The notes beneath the pieces are model-generated. The model worked only from the letters and a program-made list of their open reading frames with translations. It made no database searches and was not told the origin of the DNA. The position numbers were made by a program, and so were the translations under genes. A stretch of 64,000 nt of DNA, from assembly GCA_949130495.1 (NCBI GenBank), contig OX422214.1, positions 257,676,187-257,740,186 of the forward strand. Reading direction: 5' to 3'. Shown one piece after another: positions 34,343-43,560 of the stretch. The stretch's first letter is position 1; every line of letters starts with the position of its first letter. This stretch comes from Sambucus nigra. Its lineage: Eukaryota > Streptophyta > Magnoliopsida > Dipsacales > Adoxaceae.

Positions 34343-37300
34343 CTAAAAGTAGAATTTCTTGAGATTAGCTGCGTTCCATGCTCGTGGTATCTCTCTGCCC
34401 TCCATCGTTTTCAAATGATAGGCACCTTGCAGATCGTCTCTAATTATCTCATAAGGTCCTTCCCAGTTCGGGCCGAGTTTACCGTCTGATGGCTTCACTG
34501 TGTTGCCCAGGACCTTTCTTAGGACATAGTCCCCAACTTCGAATTTCCTCGGATTGACCTTTTTGCTGTAGTGCTTCGCGAGCTGTTGCTGATAGCTCGC
34601 TAGTTTTACTAGGACAAGTTCCCTGCGCTCGTCGGCCAAGTCAAGTTCAGCGAGCAAAGCCTGATCGTTCTGATCCTGCTCGAAAAGGTCGGATCTCATT
34701 GTAGGCAATCCTGCTTCTAATGGAATGACCGCTTCCATGCCATATGCTAGTGAGAATGGCGTTTGACCTGTGGCTCGCATAGGAGTCGTTCTGTATGCCC
34801 ACAGGACATGTGGTAGCTCGATTGTCCACGCGCCTTTTGCTCGCTCTAACCGCTTCTTCAACCCAGCGATCACTGTTTTGTTGGAAGCCTCAGCTTGTTC
34901 GTTGCTTTGAGGATAATCTACCGAGCTGAAGTGGTGCCTGATCCCGTGTTGGTCGCAGAAGTTCTGAAAGGGGCCACTCTCGAACTGTGTTCCATTGTCA
35001 GTGATGATGGTTCTGGGGGTCCCGAATCGAGTGATTATATTTCTCCATATGAACTTCATCATGTCAGCATCTCGGATGTTCGCCAGTGGTTCTGCCTCGA
35101 TCCACTTGGTAAAGTAATCAGTTGCGATCAACAGGTATTTGCGATTACCGGCAGCGGTGGGCAGTGGTCCCACGATGTCCATTCCCCACTGGGCGAAAGG
35201 CCAGGGGCTGGTCAGGGATTTTAATTCGCTGGCAGGCTGGTGGACCATGGGGGCGTGAAGCTGGCATTTTAGGCATCTGCGGACATATACTGCGGAGTCC
35301 CTTTGCATATATGGCCACCAGTAACCTTCATTTATTGCTCGGAAGGCTAGAGACCTTCCTCCGACGTGACTCCCGCAGATTCCTTCGTGAAGCTCGTGAA
35401 GCACTGTCTTGACGTCGCCTGGGTGGACGCATCTAAGGTAGGGGCCGGAGAAAGATCTTTTATACAAGTCGCCTCCCGTGGATAAGTGAAAGCGAGAAGC
35501 TTTGACTCTTATCTGGTGGGCAGTCCTCTTATCCTCTGGGAGCGTTCCGTTCTTCAAATAGTCTCTTAAGGGATTCATCCAGCTAGGGGCTGGTTCCAAT
35601 TGGAGTATTTGTTTCGCTTTTGTCAGCTCACAATTGGGGTGAATGCTCGGGAAGCTAAGGAAATCGATAGGGATTATCCTTTTAAGGCTGGAATCAACTG
35701 CCGAGCTTAGGGCTGCCAAGGCGTCAGCGTGGCTGTTCTGCCCCCTGGGAAATTGTTGGATGTTGATTTCTTCAAAGTTCGTCATTAAGTTTCTTACTAA
35801 GGAGAGGTAGGTTGCCATCCTCCCATCCTTCGCATTGTAGTCTCCACTTATCTGATTGGAAACTAGTTGCGAGTCTCCGAATACCTGTAAATGTTTTGCT
35901 CCTAGAGTTTGCGCCCATTGGAGACCTGCAATTAAGGCTTCGTATTCTGCTTCGTTATTGGAGGCTGCAAATCCCAGCATGATTCCTTGCTCGAGGACTG
36001 CATTTTCTGGAGTGATGAGAACAATTCCTACTCCTGCCCCCTTTGAGTTGGAGGCTCCATCAACGAATAGCTTCCAGCTTCCCCCTGTAGCCTGGCTGTT
36101 TTGTTCTGTTGGCTTAGGTTGGTCGAAGGGTTCTTCGCCTGTGAATTTAGCTATGAAGTCAGCAAGGATTTGACCCTTGATAGCTGTCCTTGGTTGAAAT
36201 TGGATGTCAAACCGGCCGAGATCGACTGACCATTTAGACAGTCTGCCCGACAAATCCGCCTTCCTTAGGACAGCCTTGAGGGGGTGTGATGTAAGGACAA
36301 TGATCGTGTGAGCTTCGAAGTAATGCTTCAGTTTTCTCGAGGACATTACTAGGGCGAATGCGAGCTTTTCCAATGGCAGGTAGCGCTGCTCGGCGTCTAG
36401 TAAGGTTTTGCTCGCGTAATAGACTGGATGTTGGATCCCTGTAACTTCACACATTAGCGCTGAGCTGATAGTATGGCTAGATACAGAGAGGTAGAGGTAC
36501 AAAGGGTCCATTTGCTGTGGTATGACAAGCAGTGGTGGGGAGCTTAGGTAGGACTTGATCTCGTCTAATGCTTGCGAGCAACCCGGGGTCCATTCTACTG
36601 TTTTGCTGCCTATTAGGAGTTGGAAGAAGGGCTTGCATCTCTCGAAGGATTTAGAAATGAAACGGTTTAGAGCAGCGAGCATTCCGGTGAGCTTCTGTAC
36701 ATCGCGGATTGTGCGAGGAGGTTGCACTCTTTTGATTGCATCAATCTGGTCCCGATTAGCCTCTATGCCACGCTTGCTGACCAAATACCCAAGAAACTTT
36801 CCTGACTGGACACCGAAGGAACACTTGCTCGCGTTGAGTTTCATTCGGTACTTCCTGAGGATTTCGAAGGTATTTGACAGGTCCGAGAGGTGATTTTCCT
36901 TATCCTTGCTTTTGATGAGCATGTCGTCGATGTAGACCTCCATCGTGTCTCCCATTTGATTCTTGAACATTTTAGTAACCAGCCGCTGATAGGTTGCCCC
37001 TGCATTTTTTAGCCCAAAAGGCATGACCATGTAACAGTATAAACCAACCGTCGTGATAAATGCCGTTTTATCCTGATCTGGTGCATACAGGGGAATCTGG
37101 TGATAGCCTGAGTATGTGTCCAGGAAACTCATTCGCTCGTGAGCTGTAGTGGCGTCTACTAGTTTGTCTATTTTCGGAAGAGGGAAGCTATCCTTGGGGC
37201 AGGCTTTGTTGAGGTCAAGGAAGTCTATGCAAACTCTCCACTTCCCGTTGCTTTTTGGAACTACCACTGGGTTGGATAACCATTTGGGGAATTGCACTTC

Positions 37301-37660
37301 CCGTATGGATCATGCATCCAGCAGTTTTTCGACTTCTTGTTCTATTGCTTTGGCTTTCTCGGGAGCAGTTCGTCGTGCCTTCTGTGCTATCGGCTTGAAT
37401 GTGGGATTGACGTGCAACCGATGGCAGACCATATTGGGATCGATTCCTGGCAGCTCATAGGGTTCCCAAGCGAAAACATCTATGTTGCTTCTAAGTAAGG
37501 TTAACAAATCCTTTTGCTCTTGTTCAGTGAGTGAGGTCCCGATCAGGAAGACTCTGCTGTTGTCGCCTTCTCTAGCAATTACTTCTACCAGGTCCTCTAC
37601 AACACGCTCAGAGGGGAGGAGCCTGGTCTCTTCCACTCCGGGCCTTCCATATTTTAATTG
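34343..37660 (-). pseudogene. Tat pol: reverse transcriptase, two RNase H domains, integrase
   Basis: One frame of 1105 codons after the TAG at 37661-37663, broken once by TGA at 37310-37312. The RT has FLDTYSGYHQ and the YIDD catalytic box (about 122 residues into the open part starting at 37297). A gypsy-type RNase H follows (YYASKTLLDAEQRY) with its first acidic residue lost. Then comes an archaeal-type RNase H with all four acidic positions (LFVDGAS, NNEAEYEALIAG, VFGDSQL, SHADALA). The integrase has its zinc site (HELHEGICGSH...CLKCQ) and the D-D-E triad (GMDIVGPLP, ITDNGTQF, SNEQAEAS), then GPYEI near the C-terminus. Copies RNA into DNA and inserts it. Except for the TGA, every domain looks intact. 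Confidence 0.9.
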
Positions 37661-37663
37661 CTA
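37661..37663 (-). promoter_or_regulatory. In-frame TAG between protease and pol in a readthrough-like context
   Basis: The minus strand reads AAA TAG CAA TTA. TAG-CAA-TTA matches the TAG-CAR-YYA context known to be read through in tobamoviruses. It sits exactly at the protease-pol boundary and both sides are in the same frame. Readthrough is inferred, not shown. Confidence 0.55.
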
Positions 37664-38977
37664 TTTGGAAGGGATTGCACCTTCCTCCACTTTCTCGCTG
37701 GTTTGAACGTCTTTTTTCTCTGGCTTTGGTCGGATGACCGCTATGAAGCACTTTCTCGCCATCGCCTGGTCGCCATGTATCTCCATCACTCCCCGCTCGG
37801 TGACATATTTGAGTTTCTGGTGGTAGGTCGAGGAGACTGCCTTCATTGCATGAAGCCATCCCCTACCGAGGATGGCTTGATACGGTGAATCGATGTCGAC
37901 CACCAAGAATTCGATCATTTTCGAAACATTTCCAGCGAGCACTGGTAGTACTATCTTGCCCAGAGGCATGGTCATTTTTCCAGCGAAGCCGACCAGAGGA
38001 ACAGTGGTTCCCTTTAGGTCGGCGATGTTCAACTTCAATTTTCTGAACAGGTCGATGTACATTACTTCGGATGAGCTTCCTTGATCGATGAGCAGCCTGT
38101 CGATATCAAAGTTGGCTATCCTGAGTGTAATGACTAAGGCATCGTGATGTGGAGTCCTTAATCCCACAAGATCTTCATCCGTGAAAACAATATGCTTGTT
38201 GTAGTTGATGTCCTCTGCTCGCCGGCGTTTTCCTGCCTCTGATTTCGCTGGATCTATTTGAAAAGCTAGCATTACTGCTGTCAGCTTCTTTACCTCCATC
38301 CGAGCTGAGTTGACCTGGATTTTCTTAACATCGGATACTCCATGGATTACTGCGAATTCGTGCCCGGTGTCGTCTTCTAATACGTTGTCGGGTTTTGCCT
38401 CCTTGTGGACAACCACTCTCTCTACCTTCCTTTCCACAAAGTCATTCAAATGTCCGGATTGGGACAACTCCTCGAGGTGGGACTTAAGAGCCTTGCAGTG
38501 CTCGGTCTTATGTCCTCCCTCTTTGTGGAAGGTGCATCTCAGCGCATTGTTTCTTTTCGATGGGTCTCCTCCCATTTTTCGAGGCCATTTGATGAACGGC
38601 TCATCCTTGATCTTAGCGAGAATTTTGTAAATTGGTTCTTTGAAGATGGTGTTGACCGCCTGGAACGACTTTGCAACGTCAGGGCTCCCTCCGTTCTTGG
38701 GGCCATTCTTGATCCCATTCTTTCCTCCTTTTTTCTGGTTATCAACTATCTCACTTCCCTTCGTAGCGAGCTTGGCTCGACCGTTTTCACCTACGTTAAG
38801 GCGGGTGACATCTTCCACCTTTGCGTATTTCTCAATCCGGGCCATCAGGTCATCAATGGTGGTTGCTTCCTTCTTTGTCAAGGACTGGTAAAGGAGGGAA
38901 GAGCTAGGTAGCCCAATTTTGAATGAAGCCACTGCCACCTCTTCCGCGCAGTCCTCGACTTCGTTGAATAACTCCCA
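37664..38977 (-). pseudogene. Tat gag C-terminal part and protease
   Basis: Follows the TAA at 38978-38980 in the same frame and runs to the TAG at 37661. The N-terminal part completes gag (VASFKIGLPSSSLLYQSL). A zinc-finger-like CTFHKEGGHKTEHC is followed by a lysine-rich stretch. The retropepsin domain has IANFDIDRLLIDQGSSSEVM, where the active-site Asp is kept but the usual T/S/G after it is Gln, and AILGRGWLHAMKAV near its end. Matures Gag-Pol in live elements. No further stop lies inside. Confidence 0.85.
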
Positions 38978-39898
38978 TTACCTCTTCGCGTAGTCTCGAA
39001 GTGTCTCCTGAGGAGTTTTCTTCATCGTCAATACAGCATCCATCCTTTTGGGATGGGAGCTGCTAGTGATGAACCGGGCCGTAAAGAGCTCGGCCAGGGA
39101 TTTTAAATTTCTGATGGATCGATGAGGGAGTTTCTCGAACCATTTTTGGGCCACGTCATGAAGGCTCGAGGGAAAAATACGGCACATCAGTGCATCTCGG
39201 TGATTCCAGGGGGTCATAGCCTGCCGGTACTGCCTGACATGATCAATGGGATCAGTCTTCCCGTCGTAAATCTTGAACCTTAGAATAGCAAACTTTTTGG
39301 GAGCTTCTTCTTCTTCAATTTCCCTCGTGAAGGGCGATTTCATCTGGGTCTTGAGGGCTCTCCTGGCGAGTTCTCTGGTTGACCTGGTGCCGCGGTGAGC
39401 TAGATGTTGGTCCATTTCTCTGCGGACTAGGTTCCGTATGTTGTCGTCGCTGCGAGCAGGGCTCTAATAGCGGCGAGCTTTTCTCAGTTGCTCGCGGAGG
39501 TCGTCGTCTGAGTCGCCACCTTCGGACCCTTGATATTGCCGCCTAGGGCTCCTTCCTCGGCTGCGAGATTTGCTCGCCTGAGGGCTAGGAGTGCGATAGG
39601 GGCGTCTCCTGGTATCAGGACGTAGTTCTTTTTCCAGTTTTTCCAGTCTTCTTTTCAGGAGAGCATTCTCAGCCTCATACCTGCGAGAAGACTCCCTCTG
39701 CTTGTGGAGCCTTGCTTCGTATGCATCGATCAATCTGGATATCTGAGTGGACCTTGCTGGTCCTTGACTTTCTTCTGAGGCTGGCCTTTCTAAGCGAGCC
39801 CCTTGATCTGAACGTCGGACTTCAGACCTAATCCTGCGAGGAGCGGGTGGCTCCTGAATATCTCCTGCTTGAGGAGCGTTGCTGCTGTGACCAGACAT
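38978..39898 (-). pseudogene. Tat gag, N-terminal part and capsid domain
   Basis: Starts at ATG 39898, 68 nt inside the 5' LTR border. It opens with a charged region and a coiled coil (RYEAENALLKRRLEKLEKEL), then an Arg/Ser-rich stretch. A TAG at 39464-39466 interrupts, but the frame goes on (from 39463) into a Retrotrans_gag domain: FKIYDGKTDPIDHVRQYRQA, IFPSSLHDVAQKWFEKLP and FTARFITSSSHPKRMDAVL, up to a TAA at 38978-38980 within a RDYAKR.WELFNE block. Both stops are single-base differences from sense codons. The protein would form the particle core. Confidence 0.87.
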
Positions 39899-39946
39899 CT
39901 TAGATTTTTTTCTCGGTGTGGGCTCTTCTCAGGGAAAGATAAACGT

Positions 39947-39964
39947 TTCCCACAGACGGAGCCA
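39947..39964 (-). promoter_or_regulatory. Primer binding site of the Tat element
   Basis: Minus strand TGGCTCCGTCTGTGGGAA, two bases from the 5' LTR. It resembles the TGGCGCCGTCTGTGGGAA found in many plant Ty3/gypsy elements, with one change. The first nine bases fit tRNA-Asp with that one mismatch. Confidence 0.75.
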
Positions 39965-39966
39965 AT

Positions 39967-40384
39967 TGTGGTGACAATTATTATGCAACACAAATAAATA
40001 TGAAAGAGGTAGCAACCAAGAAAAGACAAATAAAAAGCCAATCACACAACAACGGGAGTACGTGGTTCAGCAAAGAAGTGCCTACGTCCACGGTGGTTCA
40101 GTCAGTGTTATTTCTCTATATTCTGAAGAATAAGTACAGAGAATACAACTTGTCCTCTGCCCCGGACTTAGGGTTTTATTTATACATGTATGTGTTGGAG
40201 TAGTGGGGGTGATGGGTTCCTCCTTATTAACCATCTCCCCTACATGGAATCGTGTTTCCCCACAACTTCTCTTCATGGGATCGTGGGGTAATTGGATTAA
40301 TAAGAAGGTGATGGGCCTGGGCTTTGGGCCGCTAGGGAGAGGCTACTCGTCCAGGCCTATGGTGCTAAATTCAGGGTACCCACA
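39967..40384 (-). repeat. 5' LTR of the Tat element
   Basis: 418 bp, TG...CA ends, nearly identical to 29855-30272. It drives transcription leftward. Confidence 0.95.
40177..40184 (-). promoter_or_regulatory. TATA box in the Tat 5' LTR
   Basis: Minus strand TATAAATA in TGTATAAATAAAACCC, roughly mid-LTR, the expected place for the U3/R boundary about 30 bp downstream. Confidence 0.7.
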
Positions 40385-40389
40385 GGAGT

Positions 40390-42500
40390 CTAAATGTGGT
40401 GTTAATTACTCTGATTACTTAGAAAGGGGGTTGATCGATATCCATGATTTCAGAGTTATAAGTCTGGTCGGGAAAGTTTATAAGTTATTTGCCAAGGTGC
40501 TGCTAGTTAGGCTTATGAAAGTCACTAGTCTCTCATTTCTTATTCCTAGAATGCTTTCATAGGAGGGTGGAAAATCCTTGATGCAATTTTGGTGGCTAAT
40601 GAGGTTGTGGAGTCCGATTAAGAAGTTGGGAGATCGGTATCCCGTGCAAGTTAGACATTGATAAGGCTAATGATCAATTTAACTAGGGGTTTATCTTGTA
40701 TTTATTAGAGAGAATAGTCTTCGGAGCGAGGTGGTATCGATGGATTAAGCATTATATATTCTCTTTCAAACTCTGTGTGTTGATCAATGGGGTTCCAAAG
40801 GGATTTTTTTAGAGCTCGTGCGACCTCCGACAGGGAGACCCGTTGTCCCCTTTTCTCTTCATTATGCTCATGAAAGTTTCAGTATGATGATGGGGCGAGT
40901 GGTAGAAGTAGTGTTGATCAAAGTTTTCATGGTGGTCCATACCAACACGAATGTGATTACGATTTCCCACCTACTATTTACAGGTGATACGATTATTTTT
41001 TATGATGCAGTAGTAGGGCAAATGAGATATTTGAGACACTTACTTTTGTACTTTTAGGCAGTATTGGGACTCCATATCAATGTGGGAAAATGTGAGATGA
41101 TTTAGATAGGGGCAGTGGAAGCATGGATCATTTAGCTAGGACGACTAGTTATAGGGTGGGTTCCCTTTGACATACCTTGGATTGCCATTAGGGGATAAAG
41201 ACAAGACCAAGGCTATATGGGATCTGGTTCTGAAAAGTGTGAGAAGGAGGTTGGCAGGTTGGAAGAACGGATATCTGTTCAAATGAGGGGGGTTAACGTT
41301 GATAAAAATTACGTTGTCGAGTTTTACAACTTACATTTTATCCATTCGGCCATTGCCATGCCCATTGCGCAAGGCGATGGAGAAGATGGTGAGAAATTTC
41401 CTTTGGAATTTTGTGGGGTGGGAATATGTGTGCAAACTGATAAAAGAGGGGGTGCGAGGGTGAAGAAGCTAGAGTGTTTTAACAATGATTAGCTAGGGAA
41501 GTGGTTGTGGAGGATTTTACATGAGGAGACTAGGTTATGGAGGAGAGTGGTGGCTGACGGGTGGGGGGTGTTCCCTCTTGGGGTGGGGTCCAAGAGTGGG
41601 ACAGTTGGCTTATGGGATGGATTATGGAAGTATATTACAAAAGAGTGGGAGGATTTCTCTAGATACACGAAGTTTGAATTGGGGAGACGGGATATGATCG
41701 AACTTTAGAATGACAGATGGAGTATAAATGGATCCTTGGAGGATCAATTCCCAGGGATGTTCTACATAGGGGGAGACAAAGATGAGTTGATTGCAGATCA
41801 CATCATGATGAATGGAGAGCGAGTGGTATATGACTCGAAATTTAGAAGACGGTAATGGGACTGGGAGTTAGAAGAGGCGGATACTTTTTTAGTGGCTAGG
41901 GATGACACCTAGTCCGTTGAATGGGAAAGATGATTGCGGGGGGTGGCTGATAGAAGGGTTTTTTCTCAATGAGAGATTACTACTCCGTTTTCAGAGGGGA
42001 TGGGAATCATAACACGAGTTTTCTAAAGATAGAGACTTGAAAGTCTAACGTACCCCCCTAAAGTGTGTTCTTTATGTGGAAAGCAGCATGACATGTTATA
42101 TTGACGACCAAAGGTCGTCAATGGATCCTTCGAGGATCAATTCCCAGGGATGTTCAACATAGGAGGAGACAAAAACGGATTGCTTTCATAGTAAATCACG
42201 ATGATTGGAGATATAGGACTCAAAATTCAAAAGATGGTTATGGTAATGGGAGTTAGAAGAGGCAGATTCTTGTTTTTAATGGTTGGGGATGACACCTAAT
42301 CCGTCAAATGGGGAAGATGATTAGGGGGTGCTAATAGAATGGGGGTCTTCTCTGTGAGTGATTACTACTCCATTTTGAAAGGGAATGGGAACTAAAGCAT
42401 GAGTTTTCCAAAGAGACAGACATGAAAGTCTAAGGTGCCCCCGAAAGCATGTTGTTTACGTTGACCACAGTAAAACAGGCTATATCAATGACCAAAATTT
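40390..42500 (+). pseudogene. LINE reverse transcriptase, right part, and beyond
   Basis: Continues the LINE frame after the Tat insertion: FRVISLVGKVYKLFAKVLL, KLDIDKANDQF, LINGVPKGFF, the DLRQGDPLSPFLF block, HLLFTGDTIIFYDA (catalytic site, usually FADDTLIF, so one Asp is changed to Gly), TYLGLPLG, RRLAGWKNGYLFK and LGKWLWRILHEETRLWRRVV up to about 41700. Frames shift at several points and stops are common. From 41730 a 393-bp unit is repeated. The RT is clearly inactive. Confidence 0.8.
41730..42500. repeat. 393-bp tandem duplication within the LINE
   Basis: GGATCCTT..GAGGATCAATTC starts both copies (41730 and 42123), and they stay collinear for about 380 bp, including TTACTACTCC and GAAAGTCTAA blocks. 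Divergence between copies shows the duplication is old relative to the Tat insertion. Confidence 0.85.
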
Positions 42501-43045
42501 TACAAAAAAATGTATAATGGCAAGCCGGTGTTGGTTGTGTGTGGAGGTGGAAGAGATGACTAATTATTTGATGTTACACAGTAGGGTGACGAAGGTATTG
42601 TGAGATGTCTTTATGTCTCTTTGTAGGATTCCTTAGATAATTCCCAAGTCGGTGAAGGCTCTTCTAGAGGTTTGGAATACACCAAAAGGATAAAAGGGGG
42701 TCAGGAAAATTTGGAGAATGGTTACTCACTATATCTTCTGCACAATGTAGTGGAAGAGGAATGCGAGATGTTTGGATTGAAAGGAAGCCTCATAATCTAG
42801 TATTCATTACTTGTATTTTAAAAACTTCGTTGATATGGTATAAGGAAATATATAACATATCTCTTCCTATTTTTCTAGACTTTGTGGAGGAGATACATAA
42901 ATATTTATATTTTAGGGAGTTTTCAAGGGGAAGGCTCGTTTTGGGGTTTTCCCCTTTTTATTGTTCAGTATACTTCTTGTGTACGAGTTCTTCCCCCTCA
43001 GCGGGAAGACTATATATTTCATTTACTTATAAAAAAGAGTTTTAG
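42501..43045 (+). pseudogene. LINE ORF2 C-terminal part and 3' end
   Basis: A zf-RVT-like block (SRCWLCVEVEEMTNYLML), then a frame with RNARCLD-like and YFKNFVD-like pieces, and a final FVEEIHKYLYF to FTYKKEF tail, typical of plant LINE 3' ends, followed by a short A-rich stretch. Confidence 0.7.
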
Positions 43046-43560
43046 ACACTGATTAAACCCTCTTACGATCTCACTGAGGGAGAATATCTCTACAAAGGAT
43101 CTCCCTCTATCATATTTCCCCCTAAAATTATATTAATCCTTTCGTTTAAAGTTCCATTGTTTATGCATAAGATATTCAAGGCATACTTATATACATACAA
43201 ACCCAATAGTGGAAGTAAACCAATTTGAGTGAACCGTTATAAATTTTCAATGTTCTCTATGTTTTTTAATTTCATTTTATCACACCAAAATGAAAATCTG
43301 TGACACCCTATCTATTCTAATAATGGATGGCCAATCCACTACTAAAATAAAACAAGAATCTCAGTATAGTTCATTCTTATTAGTACTATCGAAAACTAAT
43401 TAATTACTAATAACCTATTAAGCCTAGTGTCAAATTTTAAAAAACTTATTAGAATGCTTTGTTAAACAATTCAATCATATATGGTAAGCATTTACCACGG
43501 TGGAATATAATGAGTACTGATAGAAAGAATAAATAAAATAACCGAATAACTTTGGGTAAA

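Larger units (their letters stand above)
29855..40384 (-). mobile_element. Tat-lineage Ty3/gypsy retrotransposon, nearly complete and young
   Basis: 10,530 bp bounded by two 418-bp LTRs (29855-30272, 39967-40384) with the 5-bp duplication GGAGT at 29850-29854 and 40385-40389. By eye the LTRs differ at about two positions (first base; a C/A near 30191). Gag, protease, RT, gypsy-type RNase H, a second archaeal-type RNase H and integrase are all in one minus-strand frame. The extra RNase H and the large 3' region with opposite-strand ORFs mark the Tat lineage. It inserted into the LINE in antisense orientation. Four stops interrupt gag-pro-pol. Confidence 0.95.
27690..43045 (+). mobile_element. 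Plant L1-type LINE, decayed, split by a Tat element
   Basis: ORF2 parts are in order on the plus strand: endonuclease from 28450, RT from about 29690 to the Tat insertion at 29854, then RT from 40390, a LINE C-terminal zinc-ribbon-like part (about 42500-42780) and a 3' end with FTYKKEF and a short A-rich tail (about 43010-43045). Excluding the Tat element it is about 4.8 kb. Stops and frameshifts are frequent. A 393-bp internal duplication is present. The 5' limit and the target duplication could not be fixed. Confidence 0.8.
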
